Assembly (NCBI RefSeq): GCF_002217405.1
Contig: NZ_MUHE01000007.1
Coordinates: forward strand, 33,166-97,165
Length of the DNA: 64,000 nt
Source of the DNA: Flavobacterium psychrophilum DSM 3660 = ATCC 49418
GTDB taxonomy: Bacteria > Bacteroidota > Bacteroidia > Flavobacteriales > Flavobacteriaceae
Reading direction: 5' to 3'
In this document: one piece after another, positions 29,790 to 37,573 of the stretch
Layout: each line of letters starts with the position of its first letter
How positions within the stretch are numbered: the first letter of the stretch is position 1
Position numbers and translations under genes: made by a program
The notes under the pieces: generated by a model
Database searches by the model: none
What the model was told of the DNA's origin: nothing
What the model saw: only the letters and a program-made list of their open reading frames with translations

Positions 29790-31322
29790 TTATTTTCTTC
29801 TCATAAACAAAATTAATCCTAAAACACTCACTACCAAAATTCCTAATGCAGAAATTATTGTCATAAAATCTCTAATATTTCTTCCCGCCCATTCCATCAA
29901 AAGGAATTTATGAAAAATAGCAAATGAATATCCTTCTCGTCTTGTATCATTATTTATAATAGATGCCAAACGTGAGGTCGATGTCTCTATATAATAAGTA
30001 GTACCATCATCAGAATTATATTCTAGCTTCACAACAGGCAAGCGTTTGTTTACAAAACCATATTCTCGTTTGTCAAAATCAGTTAAAACAGCACTCGTTT
30101 TCAATTTGAAATTTGGATTAAAAGTTTCTGAATTTTCTACATCGCAACAATTTGAAGTTGAACTTAGAAGCATTTTTTTAAATTTGAAAACTAAATATTG
30201 TGCATATTCTATTTCTATATTTTTTTCTAAAATATTGGTATTGGCATTTATAAATTTTTTTTGCGTTTTTTCGGTTTCTGTATCGTACAAATCGCATTGG
30301 TAGTAATAGTCTTTTTTAAATTTAATAACTGAAATATTTGTCAATTTACTCCAATCGACATTTGTTTTGGTTGATGCAATTTTTATATCCGAAATGTTAA
30401 TAATGGGTTCGTAAATCATTTTTGGCAAAACATTGGGTTCCCATTTTTGCATGGCATGGTACCCGCCACTAAAGGCAAATGTTAAGGTTAAAAAAGATAC
30501 CATAATACCTATTTTTTGATGGTTTTTTCTTAAAAATCCTTCTGAATTTATTGGGGTCACTTTCTTAAATTTTTTCCACAAAAAACCATAAATCACTATA
30601 CCGCTTATGGCAGAAAATGATATTACAAATAGTAATAAAAGCATTATAATGATACGCAAATAGTTGTTTGCAATGGCATCTATAAAGCCCCAATTATGAA
30701 AAGTATCGAAAATCCAAACAAAAATTTGACGCGATCTTGGGTTATAATTTGCTAGTTTACTTGAACTGGTTTCTACATAAACTTGCATGGCATCATCTCG
30801 ATTAAAAGTAAGTTTATAAACTGGCAAATACCTATTAATGTATTTGTATTGTGTAGTAAATTCAGTAACTAATTCTATCCTAGAAACGGTACTTTTTAGA
30901 TCATCAATAAAATAGCGTGATAAATATTCGGCATATTTTTGGTCTCCATTTCCTAACTCTTTTGCGGTTTTAGCATCAAAATAACGATATGTATTTGCAC
31001 TGCTTTTTATCTGATAGTAAGCTTGGTTTTTAAAATCAATTATTCTAAAATTTTTAAACAAATGAATTTCGTTACGTGCTAAAACCTCTTGTAAAGAAAG
31101 TTTAATTTTAGAATGATCTATTGGTTTTAACTCTAATTTCTCGTGGGCAATTTCGGGCTTAAAAAAATGTGCCATAAACGGGTGCATTATCCCCGAAAGG
31201 GTCCAGAATATAACTAGAACTAATGTTATAATTCCTAATATACGATGCCACCTGTACATATTTTGCTTTATTTTTTTAACAAATTTACTGTCCTTTTTTT
31301 TAAATTGATTTTCGGTTTTCAT
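29790..31322 (-). CDS. PepSY-domain membrane protein (iron-uptake reductase type)
   Basis: A 510-residue inner-membrane protein of the PepSY-associated type. N-terminal helix RWHRILGIITLVLVIFWTLS is followed by a periplasmic PepSY repeat, a pair of transmembrane helices (IIIMLLLLFVISFSAISGIV and QKIGIMVSFLTLTFAFSGG), a second periplasmic PepSY domain and a C-terminal helix (IISALGILVVSVLGLILFMR). Histidines flank the helices as expected for haem-binding reductases. Members next to TonB receptors probably reduce imported ferric chelates. It follows the TonB receptor gene after 146 nt. Confidence 0.85.
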   Translation of the reverse strand: MKTENQFKKKDSKFVKKIKQNMYRWHRILGIITLVLVIFWTLSGIMHPFMAHFFKPEIAHEKLELKPIDHSKIKLSLQEVLARNEIHLFKNFRIIDFKNQAYYQIKSSANTYRYFDAKTAKELGNGDQKYAEYLSRYFIDDLKSTVSRIELVTEFTTQYKYINRYLPVYKLTFNRDDAMQVYVETSSSKLANYNPRSRQIFVWIFDTFHNWGFIDAIANNYLRIIIMLLLLFVISFSAISGIVIYGFLWKKFKKVTPINSEGFLRKNHQKIGIMVSFLTLTFAFSGGYHAMQKWEPNVLPKMIYEPIINISDIKIASTKTNVDWSKLTNISVIKFKKDYYYQCDLYDTETEKTQKKFINANTNILEKNIEIEYAQYLVFKFKKMLLSSTSNCCDVENSETFNPNFKLKTSAVLTDFDKREYGFVNKRLPVVKLEYNSDDGTTYYIETSTSRLASIINNDTRREGYSFAIFHKFLLMEWAGRNIRDFMTIISALGILVVSVLGLILFMRRK

Positions 31323-31408
31323 AGTATTTTTTTTAGCCCTATTATTTCACTTTTTTGGTATTCTTAATAGCCAAAAAGTAAACTTCGTTTGAAAACAAAA
31401 TCCCTTTG

Positions 31409-31429
31409 AGGGCAATTATTATTTGCCCT
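31409..31429 (-). other. Possible hairpin between TonB receptor and PepSY genes
   Basis: AGGGCAA (31409-31415) pairs with TTGCCCT (31423-31429) with a 7-nt loop. It is short and may weakly terminate or protect the mRNA between two co-directional genes. Confidence 0.4.
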
Positions 31430-31468
31430 TAAAAAGATTTAGAATAAAAGTGGGATTGCCTCCAGAAA

Positions 31469-33631
31469 TTATTTTTTTAAATTAAATTTATACTCGATTC
31501 CGAACATAAAAGCCCTTGGAGCAGAAACGGTATAGGTTGCTTTATCGGTTGTATTGTTTCCTTTAGAAACATTGTAAGCATACAATTTATCAGTCAAATT
31601 CATAATATTTGTGTAAAACTCTAAGCCTTTATATGTATAACCAATACGAGCATTAAAAAAGTTATATCCTTCATATTTTAGACTATTTATTTGGTCTTGG
31701 TAATAACTCGAAACATATTGCCACTCGATAGATGTTCTTAAATTTGGCAACCATTTTGGGTAATAACTAACTTCTGAATTTGAAACCCATTTTGGTGCTT
31801 GTGGCATTTCGAAACCGTCTAATCGTTGTACTGGGTCGGTTGGTCTGTCACTTACTTTGAAATCGATAAATTTGTGTTCGGCAGTTGTACCACCAACTCT
31901 AAAATGCCATTGCTGGGTTGGGCAATAATTTACACCAAACTCGATTCCTTTGTGGCTCGTTTCTCCAGCCGATTGATAATCTGTAGAGCCATCAATTTGA
32001 CGAATACTTAACAATTCATTTTTTCCTTGCAGATAATAAATGGCATAATCGACTGTTAATTTGTTTTGAAATAAATTTAAAAATCCGCCAATTTCATAAT
32101 TATTAAATTTTGCAGGTTCTAAATTATAATAAAATTCGGCAGGAATTGTTGCTATTCCTGTATTTGGTTTTTTTCGAAAAATAGAACTTAATGCAGGTGG
32201 AGCAAAGCCTTGTGCATAGTTAGTATAAAAAGCTATATTCTTAGTCAAATTAAAATTTGCGCCTATTTTACTAGTTAATTGACTATAATTTTTATTGCCA
32301 GATGCTATAGTTCCTACATTGTTTGTATAAGAAAGATTCATTTGATCGTATCGAGTTCCTAAAGTAAATTTTAACTTATCGATGACATTAAAACTGTATT
32401 GAATATATCCTGCCGTATTCTTTATAATGGCATTATAATTGGCTAATTTTAGTCCTGTTTCGCCAATAATTTGGTAATTGTTTACGGTTTGTCCGCCAGT
32501 ATTTAGGTTGGCTTTTAGGTTAATTTGGTTTGAGTAATAATCATTTGGAGAACGGTCAAACAATCCGCCAATAATTAAATTAGAGTGTAAGAAATTAAAC
32601 TTTTGAGAGTGTTGCCCCAAAATCCCATAACTTTTAAAATTATTAGAGTTAATTTCTCCTTTTGCAAAATTTGGATTGTTTGTGCCACTAGCTGTGGGAT
32701 TCCAACGAATGCCGTAGGCTGGATTTTGTCCCAATTTGTTATCTCTATGAAAAATAGTTATAAAACTTTCGGAATTATCATTCCAGTTATGATTTAATCT
32801 GAGGCTCGTTCGCAAAGCATCGGAACGCCTGTAAGAAAAATTGGTTGTGCTAGAATAATTTCTAGATTTAAATATTTCTTCGCTTACACTGCCGCTCATT
32901 TGCGAATAATATTTCCCTTGCATAAAGGTACCAATCAATTTTGTTTTTGAAGAAATAGCATAATCCAAACGCAAATTAATATTATTTTTGTCATAATCTG
33001 ATGCCGCTAACCAAGAGTTTTTTTGATCTGAAGTTAATCCTGAAAGATAAAAACCAAATTTACCAACGGTTGCTCCACCTGCAACTTGCATACGCTTGTA
33101 ACCAAATTGGTCAGCTTGAAGTCCTATTTTAAAAGTTGGTTCTAATGTTGGATTTTGAGTAATAAAATTTATTGTTCCACCAATGGCTTCTGGTCCATAA
33201 ATTGATGAAACGGGTCCTTTTACAACTTCGATACTATTTAACGAAAACTGATTAATTTCTAATAAAGCATTGTGATTAAAAACACCCAAAGGTCTAATTG
33301 GCAAACCATCTTCGAGATATAAAAAATAACTAGAATACGAAATAGGCTGACGAATTGCCATTGCGTGTTGCTCGTTTCCGAGGTTTACCATTAATACGCC
33401 CGAAGTTTTATTGATAACTTCATGCACGCTCGTTGGTTTGGTTTCTGAAATTGTTTTGGGCGTTATTTTACTTACCGATACTGGGATTTCGCAACGTTTT
33501 GTAGCACCACGATTGGCTGTTACAATTACTTCTTCAAGTTGTTGGTTGTTTTTTGTGCTGTCTTTTGCTGTTTTGTTTTGTGCAAAAGAAAATTGCCCAA
33601 TAAGAATTAGGAATAAAAAAATATGCTTCAT
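31469..33631 (-). CDS. TonB-dependent outer-membrane receptor
   Basis: A 720-residue receptor that imports a chelated metal with energy from TonB. Signal peptide MKHIFLFLILIGQFSFAQ, a TonB-box-like start LEEVIVTANRG near residue 32, a plug domain (VHEVINKTSGVLMVNLGNEQ, VKGPVSSIYGPEAIGGTINF) and a 22-strand barrel that ends in FMFGIEYKFNLKK. There is no carboxypeptidase-like N-terminal domain, so this is a siderophore/metal type receptor and not SusC. The adjacent PepSY gene points to iron; a copper chelate is an alternative. Confidence 0.92.
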   Translation of the reverse strand: MKHIFLFLILIGQFSFAQNKTAKDSTKNNQQLEEVIVTANRGATKRCEIPVSVSKITPKTISETKPTSVHEVINKTSGVLMVNLGNEQHAMAIRQPISYSSYFLYLEDGLPIRPLGVFNHNALLEINQFSLNSIEVVKGPVSSIYGPEAIGGTINFITQNPTLEPTFKIGLQADQFGYKRMQVAGGATVGKFGFYLSGLTSDQKNSWLAASDYDKNNINLRLDYAISSKTKLIGTFMQGKYYSQMSGSVSEEIFKSRNYSSTTNFSYRRSDALRTSLRLNHNWNDNSESFITIFHRDNKLGQNPAYGIRWNPTASGTNNPNFAKGEINSNNFKSYGILGQHSQKFNFLHSNLIIGGLFDRSPNDYYSNQINLKANLNTGGQTVNNYQIIGETGLKLANYNAIIKNTAGYIQYSFNVIDKLKFTLGTRYDQMNLSYTNNVGTIASGNKNYSQLTSKIGANFNLTKNIAFYTNYAQGFAPPALSSIFRKKPNTGIATIPAEFYYNLEPAKFNNYEIGGFLNLFQNKLTVDYAIYYLQGKNELLSIRQIDGSTDYQSAGETSHKGIEFGVNYCPTQQWHFRVGGTTAEHKFIDFKVSDRPTDPVQRLDGFEMPQAPKWVSNSEVSYYPKWLPNLRTSIEWQYVSSYYQDQINSLKYEGYNFFNARIGYTYKGLEFYTNIMNLTDKLYAYNVSKGNNTTDKATYTVSAPRAFMFGIEYKFNLKK

Positions 33632-33729
33632 TTTTAAATAATTATAAATATTAGTAGTCGTTTTGTTTGCAAAAAGCCAACAAAATTTTCATTTCAAGAT
33701 AATTTGAAATGATTCCTTAAAAAATATAA

Positions 33730-34143
33730 TTATACGGTTGGTGGATGAAAAATAGAAAATGAAACCGAGTTTGGTTTTGAGTTATACTCAAAAATTACAA
33801 CTTTATCGAATTCTGCAAATAAAATAGGATTAAGCTGGTATTCTGTACTGGCAATGGTATAAATACTTTCTGTTTTTTCTTTTAGAGTATTCTCGTATTT
33901 TTTCTCATTATTGGCTTGCTTTTTTAGTTCAGCACGCAAAACACAATGACCATTACAAGTATTGTTTTTTTGTTTTCTTAACACACAAAGTGTTTTTGCA
34001 ATTTCGTTTTGGTTAATTTTGAAATTAACATATATTACGATGTTACTAAACGAATTTAGCAATAACGTAAATGTTAAGAATATAGAAAACAAAAAATTCA
34101 AGTGTTTTTCTTGCAAATTTAGGTTTGAAAGTTTTACAATCAA
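33730..34143 (-). CDS. Small membrane-anchored protein with CxGxC motif, upstream of TonB receptor
   Basis: About 137 residues: an N-terminal hydrophobic segment (LNFLFSIFLTFTLLLNSFS), then LCVLRKQKNNTCNGHCVLRA, giving C-x9-C-x3-C, then a lysine-rich part, and a C terminus ending FHPPTV. Short proteins of this kind occur before metal-type TonB receptors in Bacteroidetes; I know no proven function. The frame has no ATG: the TTG at 34143 or the TTG that encodes the leucine of HLNFLF are the options. A TAAATTTG sequence inside the frame (minus strand, near residue 9) favours the later start. The cysteines could bind metal. Confidence 0.7.
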   Translation of the reverse strand: MIVKLSNLNLQEKHLNFLFSIFLTFTLLLNSFSNIVIYVNFKINQNEIAKTLCVLRKQKNNTCNGHCVLRAELKKQANNEKKYENTLKEKTESIYTIASTEYQLNPILFAEFDKVVIFEYNSKPNSVSFSIFHPPTV

Positions 34144-34213
34144 AATTATTTTGTGTGTTTTTTGGAGGGAATTGATTGGTTGTTCGGGTTATTACATTTA
34201 ATTTAAAACAAAA

Positions 34214-34240
34214 AAACCATCACAAAAAATGTGATGGTTT
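34214..34240 (-). terminator. Terminator of tRNA-Thr
   Basis: AAACCATCAC (34214-34223) pairs with GTGATGGTTT (34231-34240) with a 7-nt loop; T-run on the minus strand follows. Confidence 0.75.
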
Positions 34241-34248
34241 TATAAAAG

Positions 34249-34322
34249 AGCCGGCGGAGGGACTCGAACCCACGACCTGCTGATTACAAATCAGCTGCTC
34301 TAGCCAACTGAGCTACGCTGGC
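34249..34322 (-). tRNA. tRNA-Thr (anticodon TGT)
   Basis: A cloverleaf of 74 nt on the minus strand: D arm GCTCAGTTGGCTAGAGC, anticodon stem GCTGA / TCAGC around TTTGTAA (anticodon TGT), and T arm GTGGG-TTCGAGT-CCCTC. No CCA is encoded. The acceptor stem GCCAGCG / CGCCGGC has one A-C mismatch at pair 4-69; all other pairs are intact. A TATATTTG promoter box lies just upstream (34339-34346). Confidence 0.95.
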
Positions 34323-34338
34323 GACTTTAATTCTGATG

Positions 34339-34346
34339 CAAATATA
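34339..34346 (-). promoter_or_regulatory. tRNA-Thr promoter -7 box
   Basis: TATATTTG on the minus strand, 16 nt before the mature tRNA 5' end. Confidence 0.6.
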
Positions 34347-34401
34347 AGGATGAATTTCTAATTTCCAAAATAAATTAGAACTTTTTTGCATTTTTTTTTA
34401 A

Positions 34402-34668
34402 CTACAATGCGTTAATTTTCTCAACCATTTGATTTGCAACTTGTTCCAATTCTATGTTTATTTGTTTGAAATGTGCTTTTTTATTTTCAACGTTTTTTGC
34501 GTTTACTTTTACAATTAATCCGTCGAAAGCTGCAATTGCTTGATCGATTAAAGTATTTGTAGCCTCAGTAGGTTTTCCTGTAGTTGTCATTTCGTACAAG
34601 TAAACTGCTTCAATAATATCTCCTAATACGAAGTTGATGTCTTTTTTTAAATTTTTAACGTTTGCCAT
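34402..34668 (-). CDS. Conserved small flavobacterial protein, function unknown
   Basis: An 88-residue, helical, soluble protein (MANVKNLKKDINFVLGDIIE...). It has no cysteines, signal peptide or membrane segment. Short helices with regularly spaced hydrophobic residues suggest a helical bundle or a coiled-coil dimer. I recall close relatives in other flavobacteria beside the same genes but do not know a function. It lies between tRNA-Thr and manA on the same strand. Confidence 0.75.
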   Translation of the reverse strand: MANVKNLKKDINFVLGDIIEAVYLYEMTTTGKPTEATNTLIDQAIAAFDGLIVKVNAKNVENKKAHFKQINIELEQVANQMVEKINAL

Positions 34669-34751
34669 TTTTATTTTATTTTTGAAATTTTATTGTTCTA
34701 TTAAATATTATAATTCGGGTGCAAAAATACATATAATCTTTATAATATAGA

Positions 34752-35720
34752 CTATGAAATGTAAATTTCTAATATAGATGCTTTTCCTACTAAAATATAA
34801 TGTGTAATTACTGCTGGAACTAGTACTGTTTCGCCTTTTTTGAATGTGTACTTTTGGTTATGATATATCAAATCAAATTTGCCGTCGGTACACATAAATA
34901 CTCTAAATGTGTTTGTGTTTGTCTTAAAATCTAATTGCCCATCGAGGGGAATAAAATTTGTTGTAAAGTAAGGGCAACTTACTGCTTTATTAGAAGTATT
35001 TGTTGTTTTATCATACTTTTTATATGCTGCGACTTTATTATAATTTATGGCTTCTAGTGCTAAATCATTGTGTAATTCTCTTGTATTGCCTTGTGCATCT
35101 TTCCTGTCGAAATCGTAAATGCGATAAGTAATATCTGAGGTTTGCTGAATTTCGGCTATGACTATTCCTGCGCCTATGGCGTGTATTGTTCCTGTTTCGA
35201 GAAAAAACATGTCGCCTTTTTTTACTGGAATTTCTTCTAGTATTGTGGTTAATGTTTTGTTTTCTAGGTGATGAAAATATTGTTTTGGTGATGATTTTTC
35301 TTTGAATCCTACGATTATTCTGGCTTCGTGATCGGCTTGCATTACGTACCACATTTCTGTTTTTCCGAAGGAATTGTGTCGTTTTTTTGCTAGTTCGTCA
35401 TTGGGGTGTAGTTGTATTGATAAATCTTCTCGGGCGTCTAGAAATTTAAACAATAATGGAAATTGTTTGCCAAATTGTTTGTAATTTTTTGTTCCTAATA
35501 TTTCTTCTGGGAATTTTTCGAGTAATTCGTTTAGTGTTTTTCCTTGCAGATGTCCTTCTTTTACGATACTCACATCTCCTGAAACTGTTGATATTTCCCA
35601 GCTTTCTCCTGTTGTTTGTGAGCTTATTTTTTTTTCGAGAATTGACTGTAGTTTGGTTCCTCCCCAAATTCTTTCTTTTAGAATGGGTTCGAAAACAAGG
35701 GGATATAAATTTGTGCTCAT
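34752..35720 (-). CDS. manA: Mannose-6-phosphate isomerase, class I
   Basis: Converts mannose-6-phosphate to fructose-6-phosphate; zinc enzyme. The 322 residues match short class-I forms. Motifs: IWGGTKLQ near residue 17, the zinc ligands QLHPND (Q, H) and KTEMWYVM (E), and the third histidine in TGTIHAIGAG. I start at the ATG at 35720 (MSTNLYPLVFEP). The open frame continues 24 codons upstream, but those codons are part of dispersed element E, so they should not be translated as part of the protein. Confidence 0.93.
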   Translation of the reverse strand: MSTNLYPLVFEPILKERIWGGTKLQSILEKKISSQTTGESWEISTVSGDVSIVKEGHLQGKTLNELLEKFPEEILGTKNYKQFGKQFPLLFKFLDAREDLSIQLHPNDELAKKRHNSFGKTEMWYVMQADHEARIIVGFKEKSSPKQYFHHLENKTLTTILEEIPVKKGDMFFLETGTIHAIGAGIVIAEIQQTSDITYRIYDFDRKDAQGNTRELHNDLALEAINYNKVAAYKKYDKTTNTSNKAVSCPYFTTNFIPLDGQLDFKTNTNTFRVFMCTDGKFDLIYHNQKYTFKKGETVLVPAVITHYILVGKASILEIYIS

Positions 35721-35762
35721 AGTTAATGTTTTAAATTGCAAATGTGCCAAAAGATTATTAAA

Positions 35763-35846
35763 TAGCCCTGATGGAGTGAAAATCCTCGCCATTTTTCTTG
35801 GCGAGATTGTAATGACAGCAGGATTATGGTTTGCTGGAATGCCTAA
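35763..35846 (-). repeat. Dispersed structured element, copy E
   Basis: Read on the minus strand: CCTGCTGTCATTACAATC, hairpin TCGCCA...TGGCGA, unpaired G, GATTTTCACTCCATC, AGGGCT. In plus coordinates the stem is AATC 35781-35784 with GATT 35805-35808, the unpaired base is 35785, and TCGCCA 35786-35791 pairs with TGGCGA 35799-35804. It lies between bcp and manA. Confidence 0.8.
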
Positions 35847-35868
35847 GTGGTTCGCTTCTGAAGGGTAT

Positions 35869-36327
35869 TTATTTTAGTTTTTGGATTGCTTCGAGCGATT
35901 TTGGGATGTGCTGACTGGCGTTCAGGTTGTTGTAAACCATTTGCACAGTGCCTTTTAGGTCGATTACATAGGTGACTCTTCCTGGGATTAGTCCTAACAT
36001 TGCACTTGGTACGCCGAAGAGTTTTCTGATGTTTTTGTCGTTATCTGACAATAATGTGTAGGGTAATTTGTGATTTTGTGCGAATTTTTTGTGGGAGTTT
36101 GGGCTATCGCTGCTTATACCGATGACTTCGGCTCCTGCGTTTTTTATGTCTTCGTATTCGTCTCTAAATGAGCAGGCTTGTTTTGTGCAACCTGGTGTTT
36201 CGTCTTTTGGATAAAAATAAATGACTAATATTTTTTTGTGCAGTACGGATTCTATGTAAAAATTGTTTCCGTCTTGGTCTTTTGCGCCAAATATGGGCAT
36301 TTTATCTCCTACTTTAATTGGTTTCAT
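35869..36327 (-). CDS. bcp: Thioredoxin-dependent peroxiredoxin Bcp
   Basis: Reduces hydroperoxides with reducing power from thioredoxin. It has 152 residues. Catalytic motif TPGCTKQACSFRDEY with peroxidatic and resolving cysteines five positions apart, the atypical 2-Cys layout of BCP/PrxQ. N terminus is KVGDKMPIFGAKDQDGNNF; active-site arginine region is PGRVTYVID. The start ATG shares one base with the stop codon of queD (TAATG), so the two genes are translationally coupled. Confidence 0.95.
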   Translation of the reverse strand: MKPIKVGDKMPIFGAKDQDGNNFYIESVLHKKILVIYFYPKDETPGCTKQACSFRDEYEDIKNAGAEVIGISSDSPNSHKKFAQNHKLPYTLLSDNDKNIRKLFGVPSAMLGLIPGRVTYVIDLKGTVQMVYNNLNASQHIPKSLEAIQKLK

Positions 36328-36737
36328 TATTCTCCTTTATAGGTTACAAAATTGCGTGGTGTTTCGTATAATATGACTTCTAAACTCATATCTGGATTGA
36401 TTCTTTTTCTTATTTTATTCCAGATTACAACTACTATATTTTCGGCAGTTGGGTTTAAATCTTGAAATTCTGGAACGTCTAGATTTAAATTTTTATGGTC
36501 GAATTTGTCTTCTATTTCTTCTTTTATTATGTCTGACAGTAATTTAACATCTATTACATAACCTGTTTCTGGGTCTATTTTTCCTGTTACACTTACGGTT
36601 AAGTCGTAATTGTGTCCATGAAAATTTGGATTGTTGCATTTTCCGAAAACGGCATCGTTTTTTTCGAAAGTCCAATCTTTTCGATACAATCTATGGGCTG
36701 CATTAAAATGGGCTTTTCTGCTTATGGTTACTTTCAT
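36327..36737 (-). CDS. queD: 6-carboxytetrahydropterin synthase (QueD family)
   Basis: Zinc enzyme that converts dihydroneopterin triphosphate to 6-carboxy-tetrahydropterin in queuosine synthesis. It has 136 residues. Zinc ligands: HFNAAHRL near the N terminus and FHGHNYDL; catalytic cysteine in FGKCNNPNFHGHN; C-terminal glutamate in LEVILYETPRN. Upstream of and overlapping bcp by one base. A 6-pyruvoyl-tetrahydropterin synthase activity is the alternative in this family. Confidence 0.92.
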   Translation of the reverse strand: MKVTISRKAHFNAAHRLYRKDWTFEKNDAVFGKCNNPNFHGHNYDLTVSVTGKIDPETGYVIDVKLLSDIIKEEIEDKFDHKNLNLDVPEFQDLNPTAENIVVVIWNKIRKRINPDMSLEVILYETPRNFVTYKGE

Positions 36738-36836
36738 TTTATTTTTAGATTTTAGATTTGTTACTGGGAAACCTAATTTTCGATATTTTTATAATTTGTT
36801 CGTTTTTCTAAAATTTGTGTTCCTAATTCTGTAATC

Positions 36837-37364
36837 TTAAATTTTATGATCTTCTAGGTAATGGTAAAATTCGTCGAAAATTATTTTGAACCAAACGGTA
36901 TAAATAGCGGGATTTTCGTTCATATCAGTTTTCACTTCATCGATACTCATCCACTTCCAGTTTTCTACTTCATCTTTATTTATTAGTGGTTTTTCGTTAT
37001 AATAACCTATCATGACGTGGTCTAATTCGTGTTCTGTTAGTCCGTTATCGAAAGGTGCTTTGTATATAAAATGAAATAATTCTTTTAGTGGGGTTACAAA
37101 ACCCATTTCTTCTTGTAAACGACGTGTTCCTGCCTGAATGTTTGTTTCGCCTTCTCGCTGGTGACTGCAACAAGTATTTGTCCATAATAATGGGGAATGA
37201 TACTTATGGTGCGCTCGTTGCTGCAGCATGATTTCGTTGTTACTATTTAGCACAAAAACCGAAAAGGCACGATGCAAAATTGCTTTTTCGTGTGCTTCGA
37301 GTTTTGGCATTAGCCCAATTTGCTCATCTTTTTCGTTTACTAAGATTACCTTCTCTTCTATCAT
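36837..37364 (-). CDS. idi: Isopentenyl-diphosphate delta-isomerase (type 1)
   Basis: Interconverts isopentenyl and dimethylallyl diphosphate. It has 175 residues with a Nudix fold. Motifs: KAILHRAFSVFVLNSNNE, LLWTNTCCSHQREGE (catalytic cysteine within TNTCCSH), Nudix-like RRLQEEMGFV, and GLTEHELDHVMIG with catalytic glutamates. Located 99 nt upstream of queD on the same strand. Confidence 0.96.
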   Translation of the reverse strand: MIEEKVILVNEKDEQIGLMPKLEAHEKAILHRAFSVFVLNSNNEIMLQQRAHHKYHSPLLWTNTCCSHQREGETNIQAGTRRLQEEMGFVTPLKELFHFIYKAPFDNGLTEHELDHVMIGYYNEKPLINKDEVENWKWMSIDEVKTDMNENPAIYTVWFKIIFDEFYHYLEDHKI

Positions 37365-37530
37365 ATTTATTTATTGCGTGGTAAAAATACAAAAAAGAAG
37401 GGATTTTATAAATGATTTTTAATTATTAAAATACAAAGTTCACGAAGTTTTTTAATAAGATCACAAAGCTAACTTTTTACTTAGTGTACTTTGCGAATTC
37501 TTTGCGAAATTTGTGGTTAAAAACAAAAAA

Positions 37531-37555
37531 AGTCCCGATTTCTCGGGACTTTTAT
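37531..37555 (-). terminator. Terminator of rpsA
   Basis: AGTCCCGA (37531-37538), loop TTTC, TCGGGACT (37543-37550) between A- and T-rich runs, 23 nt after the rpsA stop codon. Confidence 0.85.
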
Positions 37556-37573
37556 ATTAAAAAAATTAGAGAA

